A model generated the notes under the pieces. The model saw only the letters and a program-made list of their open reading frames with translations. It made no database searches and was not told the origin of the DNA. Shown in pieces: positions 5,838-12,180 of a stretch of 19,715 bases of DNA (its first letter is position 1; every line of letters begins with the position of its first letter). This stretch comes from Candidatus Brocadiales bacterium (GTDB lineage: Bacteria; Planctomycetota; Brocadiia; Brocadiales; Bathyanammoxibiaceae), in assembly GCA_030586765.1 (NCBI GenBank), contig JAUQZZ010000018.1, positions 1-19,715 on the forward strand. Reading direction: 5' to 3'. Both the position numbers and the translations under genes were made by a program.

Positions 5838-7168
5838 AGGAATATACCCCGCGCCAGACTGTAGCAGAACTGGACAAGTATATAGTAGGCCAAAAGGATG
5901 CAAAGAGGGCAGTGGCTATAGCCATAAGGAACCGCTGGAGGAGACTACAGCTCCCCCCAGGACTCAGGGAAGAGGTGTTGCCCAAGAACATCATTATGAT
6001 TGGACCCACAGGGGTAGGGAAGACAGAGATAGCCCGCAGGTTGGCCTCCCTGGTCAGGGCCCCCTTCCTCAAGGTAGAGGCCTCTAAATATACAGAGGTG
6101 GGCTATGTGGGAAGAGACGTGGAGTCCATGGTCAAGGATTTGGTAGAAATCTCTGTCAATATGGTGAAGGGAGAGAAGATAGAAGAGATGCGTCCCTTAG
6201 CAGAAAAAAGGGCAGAGGAAAGGCTCCTAGACCTCCTCTTACCCCTACCTCCCAGACGAAGGGGCGATGTGGAGGAAGAAACGGAGTCCCAGCACCTGGA
6301 GACCAGGGAGAAGTTCAGAAAAAAACTCCAGGAGGGCAATCTTGAGGACCGCATCGTAGAACTCACCCTCCAGGAAAGACCCCTAGTAGTTCAGGGTGTA
6401 GTAGCTGGGGTGGAGGAGATGGGTATAGACTTCCAGAATATGATAGAGAGGATGATACCTCCCCGCACCCAGACAAAGAAGCTCACGGTAGGTGAGGCAC
6501 GGCGGGTACTAGTCCAGGAAGAGGCAGAAAAGGCTATCGACAGGGAGAGACTTATTAGAGAGGCCCTGGAGAGAGCGGAAGATACTGGAATCATCTTCAT
6601 TGACGAGATAGACAAGGTGGCAGGGAGGGAGACAGGGCATGGTCCTGATGTCTCTCGCGAGGGTGTACAGAGGGACCTCCTGCCCATTATTGAGGGCACC
6701 ACAGTACCTACCCGCTACGGTCTGGTGAAGACAGATAGGATACTATTCGTCGCCGCTGGCGCCTTCCACGTCTCAAAGCCATCGGACCTTATCCCCGAAC
6801 TCCAGGGCCGCTTCCCTATAAGGGTGGAACTGGAGAGCCTTAGTAAGGAAGATTTCATAAGAATCCTCAAAGAGCCCAGAAATGCCCTTATAAAGCAGTA
6901 TTCAGCCCTCCTGGAGACTGAAGGCCTGAAGGTGAGCTTCCAGGAGGATGCCATCGAAGAAATTGCAGAGATAGCCACCCAGGTGAACCTGCGCACACTG
7001 AATATAGGAGCCAGGAGGCTCCACACTGTTATGGAGAAGCTCCTGGAGGATGTCTCTTTCGATGCCCCGGACCTAGACCACAGGGAGTTGGTGGTAGACG
7101 CTAAATATGTGAGGGAAAAACTCCAGCCCATCCTCAAAGACGAGGACTTGAGCAGGTATATACTGTAA
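5834..7168 (+). CDS. hslU: ATP-dependent protease ATPase subunit HslU (ClpY)
   Basis: HslU is the AAA+ unfoldase that feeds substrates into HslV. Of the 444 residues, Walker A is GPTGVGKT (57-64), the pore loop is GYVG (90-93), an inserted charged I-domain lies at about 105-245, and Walker B is IIFIDEID (253-260). The GRFPIR block (325-330) holds the candidate arginine finger. The C-terminus EDLSRYIL matches the tail that docks into HslV pockets and activates it, so the protein is full length. It starts at GTG 5834 with GAGG 7 bases upstream and overlaps the hslV stop. The I-domain is rich in arginine and glutamate, as is usual. Confidence 0.96.
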   Translation: MKEYTPRQTVAELDKYIVGQKDAKRAVAIAIRNRWRRLQLPPGLREEVLPKNIIMIGPTGVGKTEIARRLASLVRAPFLKVEASKYTEVGYVGRDVESMVKDLVEISVNMVKGEKIEEMRPLAEKRAEERLLDLLLPLPPRRRGDVEEETESQHLETREKFRKKLQEGNLEDRIVELTLQERPLVVQGVVAGVEEMGIDFQNMIERMIPPRTQTKKLTVGEARRVLVQEEAEKAIDRERLIREALERAEDTGIIFIDEIDKVAGRETGHGPDVSREGVQRDLLPIIEGTTVPTRYGLVKTDRILFVAAGAFHVSKPSDLIPELQGRFPIRVELESLSKEDFIRILKEPRNALIKQYSALLETEGLKVSFQEDAIEEIAEIATQVNLRTLNIGARRLHTVMEKLLEDVSFDAPDLDHRELVVDAKYVREKLQPILKDEDLSRYIL

Positions 7169-7180
7169 ATCCACTTCCTG

Positions 7181-7204
7181 TGTAGTGCAGACCTTTAGGT
7201 CTGC
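7181..7204. repeat. GTAGTGCAGACC hairpin fragment
   Basis: TGTAGT is followed by GCAGACC-TTTA-GGTCTGC, a 7-bp perfect stem. The first part, GTAGTGCAGACCT, is identical to the start of the element at 19570, so this is probably a left end that lost its right arm. Confidence 0.55.
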
Positions 7205-7219
7205 TAATAATGAAACCGG

Positions 7220-7269
7220 ATTCTTCGCTTCGCCCTGAACCTAGTATGGTTTAGGGCTTCGCTCAGAAT
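7220..7269. repeat. Long imperfect palindrome between hslU and mlaD
   Basis: GCCCTGAACC and GGTTTAGGGC pair at 9 of 10 positions around a 6-base loop, flanked by outward ATTCT and AGAAT arms carrying TTCGCT. It is one of several stacked hairpins in the 297-base convergent gap 7169-7465, which holds no gene. Confidence 0.5.
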
Positions 7270-7280
7270 GGCAAAAAATG

Positions 7281-7342
7281 GTAGACAACGAAGTTTACCC
7301 TCGTTGAGACAAGAATCAACGACCATAAAGGTCGTTGGCTAC
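7281..7342. repeat. GTAG...CTAC two-hairpin element (copy D)
   Basis: The ends are GTAG (7281-7284) and CTAC (7339-7342). Two stems lie inside: CAACGA/TCGTTG, and AACGACC/GGTCGTT with a five-base loop. The layout matches copies C, E and F although the stem sequences differ. Confidence 0.65.
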
Positions 7343-7370
7343 CAGATTGGGTGCACCTTTATGTTCTTTA

Positions 7371-7426
7371 TGTAGCGTGGCAGCTTGCTGCCACGTTCAA
7401 ACGTTGGAGCAAGCTCCAACGCTACA
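7371..7426. repeat. GTAG...CTAC two-hairpin element (copy E)
   Basis: Terminal TGTAGCGT and ACGCTACA enclose two nearly perfect stems: CGTGGCAGC with a matching CTGCCACG arm, then CGTTGGAGC with GCTCCAACG. A further arm at 7427-7456, ending in CACTACA, looks like a partial second copy. These stems may separate the convergent hslU and mlaD transcripts. Confidence 0.75.
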
Positions 7427-7465
7427 TCCCGCTCGCCGAGCAAGCTCGACCACTACATTCTATAA

Positions 7466-8515
7466 TCAAAGCCCTTCTGCTTCCCTCTCCTTACCGGCCT
7501 TTATGCTCTTTTGTATCATCCGCCTAAGGAGCCAGCTCCGCTCTGCCCCACCCATCAGGTTCTTCAGGCTCTCGTAGAGGCCTGGGTCATGGACAAGGGC
7601 CCCCATGGTGCCCTCCCCTCGGGCCATCTTTTCCGTAACAGCCTTGAGGTTCCTAGAAACCTCAGTAAGGTCTTCTAGAAGGGCCGCCTTCTCGGGGTCA
7701 AACAGCAGGGCGTGGAGGATTCCCTCCTGGGTCTCCACCTTCTCCAGCAAATTGTTCAGTCTCTGAGACGCCTGGGCTAGACTCTTCATCCTCTCGTTAA
7801 ACTCCTTATCATAGGCCAGGGTATGGAGGAGATTATCCCCTCCTTCTACTTGCTGAGTTACACTCCTGAGGGATTTTGCTGTGGCAATGAGATTATCCAA
7901 CAGCTCGTGCCCTACAGGGTCAAAGATTAGGGCATGGAGGATACCCTTCCCCTCCTCAATAGCCTTTATGTCCTCTTTAAGGACACTGGTAGCCTCGGCG
8001 ATGGTCTCAATAAGCCTGGTCTCCTCTAGCTTGGTAAGGGTCCTGGTCACACTGGAGAAGGCACCCAGGCTACCCTCAAAGACCGTAAAATAGTCAATAG
8101 GCTCCAGGCTATTAACATATCCGCCCTCCTCCACCATTGGCTTATCGCTACTACCTACAGTAATATCTATGTAGGCATCCCCTGTTACATAGCTTAGCCA
8201 TTTGATACCACATACAGAATCCCTCCTTATCCTCTTCTGGAGAGACTTATTTATCTCCATCTCTACCTCTATCTGTTTGCCCGCCAGCTCCTCGGGGAAT
8301 ATTATCCTCTTTACCTTTCCTGCACTGACACCTGCAAGCCTCACTGGGGATCCTTCCTGGAGGCCCCTCATGTTAAGAAAGGTGGTCTTTAGTATAATAT
8401 TTGGCTTAAAATAGCCCTTCTTTGTACCTAGAACAAATATAGACACCCCAAAGCCTATCAAGGCCACAAGGAGGAATATACCCGCCCTAATTGCAATTAC
8501 CTTTTCCCTCTCCAT
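7466..8515 (-). CDS. mlaD: MlaD-like MCE-domain lipid-transport protein
   Basis: This is the substrate-binding MCE subunit of an Mla-type phospholipid transporter, anchored in the inner membrane and facing the periplasm. From the chosen start it has 349 residues: a transmembrane helix at about 7-28, an MCE domain at about 36-118 (FLNMRGLQEGSPVRLAGVSA, then GDAYIDITVG), then a helical tail. The tail holds four copies of a ~37-residue repeat of the form G-x-G-x-L-x-A-L-x-x-D-P starting near 189, 225, 262 and 300. The start at 8515 (MEREK) has AAGGA 7 bases upstream; the longer frame to 8617 is rejected because it translates a mobile-element-like insertion. It is last in the minus-strand operon. 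Confidence 0.9.
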   Translation of the reverse strand: MEREKVIAIRAGIFLLVALIGFGVSIFVLGTKKGYFKPNIILKTTFLNMRGLQEGSPVRLAGVSAGKVKRIIFPEELAGKQIEVEMEINKSLQKRIRRDSVCGIKWLSYVTGDAYIDITVGSSDKPMVEEGGYVNSLEPIDYFTVFEGSLGAFSSVTRTLTKLEETRLIETIAEATSVLKEDIKAIEEGKGILHALIFDPVGHELLDNLIATAKSLRSVTQQVEGGDNLLHTLAYDKEFNERMKSLAQASQRLNNLLEKVETQEGILHALLFDPEKAALLEDLTEVSRNLKAVTEKMARGEGTMGALVHDPGLYESLKNLMGGAERSWLLRRMIQKSIKAGKEREAEGL

Positions 8516-8522
8516 AGCGGAA

Positions 8523-8744
8523 TCCTTATGAGACCTCTGAAAAGCCATATTTATGAGGTCTCGGTGTAATTTATCCTCCCCCTCGATAGGGGAGGGAAGG
8601 GTGGGGGTAATTTCCAACCCGACGTATATTTGTCCATCTTAAGCGTACTTAGATAAATTGGACAGTCACCCTCCCCCTTCCCCCTCCCATCAAGGGAGGG
8701 GGAAATAGAGGAAATTTCCGTACTTTTACAGAGGTCTCCTTATG
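8523..8744. mobile_element. MITE-like insertion with direct repeat, between mlaF and mlaD
   Basis: TCCTTATG occurs at 8523-8530 and again at 8737-8744 as an 8-bp direct repeat. Just inside are perfect 10-bp inverted ends, GAGACCTCTG (8530-8539) and CAGAGGTCTC (8729-8738), extended by AAAA/TTTT with one indel; the outermost bases overlap the direct repeat. The interior of about 200 bases holds two C-rich hairpins in opposite orientation (about 8574-8606 and 8668-8701) that look like inverted copies of one sequence. It encodes no protein. On the minus strand the direct repeat reads CATAAGGA, containing the mlaF stop TAA in one copy and the mlaD ribosome-binding site AAGGA in the other. Confidence 0.75.
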
Positions 8745-9489
8745 TAAAGACCATACCGCCTGTCATGAATTCCCTGATGAAAGGGTCTTCCGACTCCTCG
8801 AACTCCTTCCATGTACCCTCTGCCACTATCTTTCCGTCGTAGAGCATGGCTATGCGGTCCGTAACCATCTTAACGCTCTGCATGTCGTGGGTAACCACCA
8901 TGGAGGTCACCCCTAACTTTTCTCTCAGCCCCAATATAAGTTCATTTATCTTCCTAGCATTTATAGGGTCAACCCCAGTATTAGGCTCATCATAGAGCAT
9001 AATCTTTGGGTTTGTGGCAATAGCCCTGGCTACTGCCACCCGCTTCTTCATCCCTCCGCTCAATTCCGCTGGCATCTTCCCTTCTACACCATCGAGACCT
9101 ACTAGATGAAGCGTCTCAGCCACCCTCTCCCTTATTTCCTTTTTGCCCAGCCTTAGGTGCTCTCTCAGGGGATAGGCAATATTATCGAAGACCGTAAGGG
9201 AATCAAAGAGGGCAGAACCTTGAAAGACCAACCCCACGTTCTTTCTTATCTCTAATAGACTCTTCTCATTAAGGGCAACCACGTTTCTGCCCATAACAAA
9301 TATCTCGCCCTTATCAGGCCTTAGAAGTCCAATGACCTCCTTCAGTAGCACCGTCTTACCAGAACCGCTGGAACCTATCAGGGAGACTATCTCACCTTCC
9401 TTAATGCTGAGGTTTATGCCCCTATGAACCCACAGGCCGTTAAAGACCTTGTGGACGTCTTTTAATTTTATTATACCCTGAACACTCAT
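8740..9489 (-). CDS. mlaF: MlaF-like ABC transporter ATPase
   Basis: This is the cytoplasmic ATPase that powers the Mla-type lipid transporter. The 249 residues contain Walker A GSSGSGKT (39-46), the Q-loop Q90, signature LSGGMKKR (143-150), Walker B IMLYDEP (163-169, with E168 catalytic) and the H-loop H201, so it should be active. The D-loop reads TGVDP rather than the more common TGLDP. It starts one base after the mlaE stop (TGA-G-ATG on the minus strand). Its stop codon TAA lies inside the direct repeat that flanks the mobile-like insertion separating it from mlaD. Confidence 0.95.
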   Translation of the reverse strand: MSVQGIIKLKDVHKVFNGLWVHRGINLSIKEGEIVSLIGSSGSGKTVLLKEVIGLLRPDKGEIFVMGRNVVALNEKSLLEIRKNVGLVFQGSALFDSLTVFDNIAYPLREHLRLGKKEIRERVAETLHLVGLDGVEGKMPAELSGGMKKRVAVARAIATNPKIMLYDEPNTGVDPINARKINELILGLREKLGVTSMVVTHDMQSVKMVTDRIAMLYDGKIVAEGTWKEFEESEDPFIREFMTGGMVFT

Positions 9490-9490
9490 C

Positions 9491-10270
9491 TCAAAATATA
9501 AGAAACAACTTAGTTAGAAAGAAATCCGAGATTAGGATAGCGATGGAGATGGTTACCACTGCCCTGGTAGTGGACCTCCCTACCCCTGTAGTACCTCCCT
9601 CCGTGTGTAACCCATAATAGCAACCAAAAAGGGCAATCAGAAACCCGAAGAAGACTGTTTTCCCTATGCCACTCAGGAAGTCGCCAATGGTTATCGCCCA
9701 CCAGACGGTGTTGAGATAAAAGTGTACATCCATAGGAAGCTCTGCAAGGGCTACAACAAGGCCCCCAAAGATACCCACCACATCTGCAGAAACGGTAAGA
9801 AGGGGAAGCACTATCATGGCCGCCAGCATCCTCGGTGCAACTAGCTTTTTTATAGGGTTAGCCCCCAGGGCCCTCATGGCATCTATCTGTTCTGTCACCT
9901 GCATAGAGCCTATCTCCGCAGCTATACCTGAGCCTACCCTGCCCCCCACCATTATAGCCGATAGCACAGGCCCAAGCTCCCTGACTAGCGAGAGAGAGAC
10001 CAGGGCACCCACATATAACTCAGCACCATACCTCTTCATGGAATGCACAGCCTGTAAAGCCAGCACCATTCCTGTAAAAATGGCAATGATGTTTACCAGG
10101 AGGAGGGACTTAGTCCCAATATTTTCCGCCTCTTGCATAACAAGCCCAAAGTCAAAGGGCCTGGTAAAGATGCCTTGAAGGCCCCTGAGGGCGAGGAAAA
10201 AGATAGTACCTACGCTCAGGAAGACCTGGCGGGCACGGTTATCTATAGCTATGAAGGCCTTCTTTACCAC
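9491..10270 (-). CDS. mlaE: MlaE-like ABC transporter permease
   Basis: This is the membrane permease of the Mla-type transporter, 259 residues from the chosen start, the usual size. It has several hydrophobic helices and the family region RYGAELYVGALVSLSLVREL. This is followed by the coupling segment GSMQVTEQIDAMRALGANPI, whose EQ-loop contacts MlaF. The start is GTG 10270, with AGGA 8 bases upstream and only 2 bases after the stop of the lipoprotein gene. The longer frame to 10366 would overlap that gene by 94 bases with unrelated, non-membrane sequence and is rejected. It lies 1 base before mlaF. Confidence 0.93.
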   Translation of the reverse strand: MVKKAFIAIDNRARQVFLSVGTIFFLALRGLQGIFTRPFDFGLVMQEAENIGTKSLLLVNIIAIFTGMVLALQAVHSMKRYGAELYVGALVSLSLVRELGPVLSAIMVGGRVGSGIAAEIGSMQVTEQIDAMRALGANPIKKLVAPRMLAAMIVLPLLTVSADVVGIFGGLVVALAELPMDVHFYLNTVWWAITIGDFLSGIGKTVFFGFLIALFGCYYGLHTEGGTTGVGRSTTRAVVTISIAILISDFFLTKLFLIF

Positions 10271-10272
10271 AA

Positions 10273-10773
10273 CTATTTTCCTACCACGGGTTCTGTGAAA
10301 CTGAAGCTCTTGACAACCTCTTGAAAGTCCTTGCGGAACTCCTGAAAATAGACAGGACTCGCCCAATAGACGATGTCATATACTAACCCCGCCCTTGCCA
10401 CCACGTAGGACTCTATTCTCACCCTCTCCCCCCCTACCCTTCCCTCTAATACAGTATGTATGGCGGGTTGACCATCTAGTGTAACGTAATCCTTCTGGAG
10501 GACTTTCTTGTCTTTTATCTCTAGGAGGAGGTGTAAACTCAGGACATCAAGAGGCAAGGATTCCTTTAGCCGTGAAGGTGAGAAGATGGCAAAGGCGATG
10601 GGCTTCTCCCTGTGTTGCATGGCTATATCTGCCCCATCCATCTCCGTAGGCCTCCAGCCTGCCGCAGGTAGGGTAACTCTATATGTTCCTAATGCCTTTG
10701 AAAGAGGAACAGGCTTCTCTTCCAGGGATTGGCATCCAAGGAATAACAATAGGGCAAATACAATAGCGATCAA
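10273..10773 (-). CDS. Putative lipoprotein heading the mla operon
   Basis: This protein of 166 residues has a hydrophobic N-terminal segment ending in FLGC (C14), a plausible though non-canonical lipobox, so it is likely exported and lipid-anchored. The mature part (YRVTLPAAGWRP near the start, SFSFTEP at the end) is predicted beta-rich and resembles the general DcrB/PsbP-like fold, but I do not recognise a named family. It is not visibly an MlaC or MlaA homologue. The only available start is TTG 10773, with GGGAGG 7-8 bases upstream; a stop lies further upstream in frame. It is the first gene of the operon and 2 bases from mlaE, suggesting a role with the transporter. Confidence 0.78.
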   Translation of the reverse strand: MIAIVFALLLFLGCQSLEEKPVPLSKALGTYRVTLPAAGWRPTEMDGADIAMQHREKPIAFAIFSPSRLKESLPLDVLSLHLLLEIKDKKVLQKDYVTLDGQPAIHTVLEGRVGGERVRIESYVVARAGLVYDIVYWASPVYFQEFRKDFQEVVKSFSFTEPVVGK

Positions 10774-10830
10774 ACCTCCACCCTCCCTTTTCTTGGGTCT
10801 TTTGGGAGGTGCGAAGCCCCTCTAAGTCCC

Positions 10831-10859
10831 AGTATGACAAGGCCCATAAACCCTGTCAA
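10831..10859 (-). promoter_or_regulatory. Promoter of the mla operon
   Basis: On the minus strand a perfect TTGACA (complement of 10854-10859) is followed after 17 bases by CATACT (complement of 10831-10836). Transcription would start near 10824, about 50 bases before the lipoprotein gene. Confidence 0.6.
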
Positions 10860-10887
10860 TCAAAAACTCCTCATCTCCCTTCCATGC

Positions 10888-10916
10888 TTGACAGAACCCA
10901 GTCCTAAGATTATTAT
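10888..10916 (+). promoter_or_regulatory. Promoter of moeA-lnt
   Basis: Perfect TTGACA (10888-10893), a 17-base spacer and TATTAT (10911-10916; 5 of 6) predict a start near 10923. Its -35 box is 28 bases from the divergent -35 of the mla operon, so both promoters could be affected by the same bound regulator. Confidence 0.72.
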
Positions 10917-10961
10917 GCACTAAATATTAGAAGATTTACACCCCAAAGAAGGGAGATAAAG

Positions 10962-12164
10962 GTGATAAGCGTAGAAGAAGCTTACCGCATAGTGCTAGAA
11001 AATGTGAGCACATTGCCTCCCATAAGGGTCCATATCAAAGAGGCCTCTGGGTCTTGTCTGGCCGAGGATATAGTCTCTGATATTGACATGCCCCCTTTTG
11101 ACAAGTCTGCCATGGATGGCTATGCGGTGATTGCCGAAGATGCCCTTAGCATGCCTGTCGAACTTGAGGTGGTAGAGAGTATTGCTGCTGGATTCTTGCC
11201 ACAAAAGGGTATTAGTAGGGGGCAATCTGCTAAGATAATGACCGGGGCGGCCATCCCCACAGGCGCAGATGCCGTAATAAAGGTGGAAGACACAGAGAGC
11301 CTGGAGGACGGACGGGTAAGGCTACTGAGGCCAGTAAGAAAAGGAGAAAATATCTGCATAAAGGGTGAAGATTTCCAGGCAGGCCAGGTAGTCCTAAAGA
11401 AAGGCACTGCCCTGAGGCCCCAGGAGATAGGCGTACTGGCTATGGTAGGGATAGAAAAGGTCACGGTCTTTTCTAGGCCCAGGGTAGGGATAATTGCTAC
11501 GGGGGATGAACTGGTGGAGATAGGCCGAAAGCCAGCCCCTGGCCAGATAAGGGATAGTAATAGCTACTGCCTGGCAGCCCAGGTAAAAGAGCTCCGGGCA
11601 GAGGTAGAATTCCTGGGTACTGCCAGGGATAAAAAGAGGGAGATTATACCTCTAGTTAAAAAGGGGTTCAAAAAGGACATCCTCCTCATCACAGGGGGCG
11701 TGTCCATGGGGGAATACGACCTGGTAGTGGATGTGCTCAAAGTCTTGAGTATAAATACCTTCTTTGAAAAGGTGTCCCTTAGACCCGGCAAACCAGTGGT
11801 CTTTGGTAAGAAATACAAAACCGTGGTTTTTGCCCTCCCTGGTAATCCTGTCTCCACCTACGTGACCTTTGAACTCTTTGTCTGGCCAGCCATTAGAAAG
11901 ATGATGGGCTTTGGCTCTTTAAGCCGCCCTACAGTAAAGGCAGAAATGGAAGGGGAGATATCCAGGAAGCGAAGGAGGAGGGAGTACAGACCCGCTTGCC
12001 TGAGGATAGAGGACGGAAGATTCCGTGTCTGCCCAGTAGAATGGCATGGCTCCGCAGACCTCCTAGGTACCACCAAGGCCAATTCCCTTCTCATAGTCCC
12101 AGAGGAGACAGAAAAACTTTCCCCAGGGATGGAGGTGGAGGTGATGATTACAGGGGAGCTTTAG
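10962..12164 (+). CDS. moeA: Molybdopterin molybdenumtransferase MoeA
   Basis: MoeA inserts molybdate into adenylylated molybdopterin, the last step of basic molybdenum cofactor synthesis in the cytosol. The 400 residues match the family. DMPPFDKSAMDGYAV (42-56) is the N-terminal signature. GIIATGDELVEIG and ITGGVSMGEYD form the molybdopterin-binding domain, and LPGNPVSTYVTFELF follows. A C-terminal MoeA domain IV (about 325-400) is present. The start is GTG 10962 with GGGAG 6 bases before it. It has its own strong promoter, and lnt starts 16 bases after its stop. No other cofactor gene is in the window, so its presence only implies that the organism makes molybdo- or tungsto-enzymes. Confidence 0.95.
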   Translation: MISVEEAYRIVLENVSTLPPIRVHIKEASGSCLAEDIVSDIDMPPFDKSAMDGYAVIAEDALSMPVELEVVESIAAGFLPQKGISRGQSAKIMTGAAIPTGADAVIKVEDTESLEDGRVRLLRPVRKGENICIKGEDFQAGQVVLKKGTALRPQEIGVLAMVGIEKVTVFSRPRVGIIATGDELVEIGRKPAPGQIRDSNSYCLAAQVKELRAEVEFLGTARDKKREIIPLVKKGFKKDILLITGGVSMGEYDLVVDVLKVLSINTFFEKVSLRPGKPVVFGKKYKTVVFALPGNPVSTYVTFELFVWPAIRKMMGFGSLSRPTVKAEMEGEISRKRRRREYRPACLRIEDGRFRVCPVEWHGSADLLGTTKANSLLIVPEETEKLSPGMEVEVMITGEL

Positions 12165-12173
12165 AGGCTCCCC
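12153..12173 (+). other. Intercistronic hairpin at moeA stop
   Basis: GGGGAGC (12153-12159) pairs with GCTCCCC (12167-12173) around a 7-base loop containing the moeA TAG. It ends 7 bases before the lnt GTG, where no good ribosome-binding site is visible, so it may affect coupling. There is no T run, so a terminator is unlikely. Confidence 0.35.
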
Positions 12174-12180
12174 GACAGCC

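Noticed and set aside
7171..7456. A CRISPR-like array between hslU and mlaD
   Set aside because: The units are palindromic elements with different stems and no constant direct repeat or regular spacing; no cas gene is present.
8516..8617. A longer mlaD start (ATG at 8617) adding 34 residues
   Set aside because: Those codons translate the interior and end of the mobile-like insertion and have no ribosome-binding site; the start at 8515 has AAGGA at 7 bases and gives the usual short N-terminus before the membrane helix.
10271..10366. A longer mlaE start (at 10366)
   Set aside because: It would overlap the lipoprotein gene by 94 bases with a sequence unlike MlaE; GTG 10270 has AGGA and follows the upstream stop by 2 bases.
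10273..10773. Lipoprotein as MlaC
   Set aside because: It has a lipobox-like cysteine, is shorter, and shows no MlaC-type sequence; position in the operon alone is not enough.
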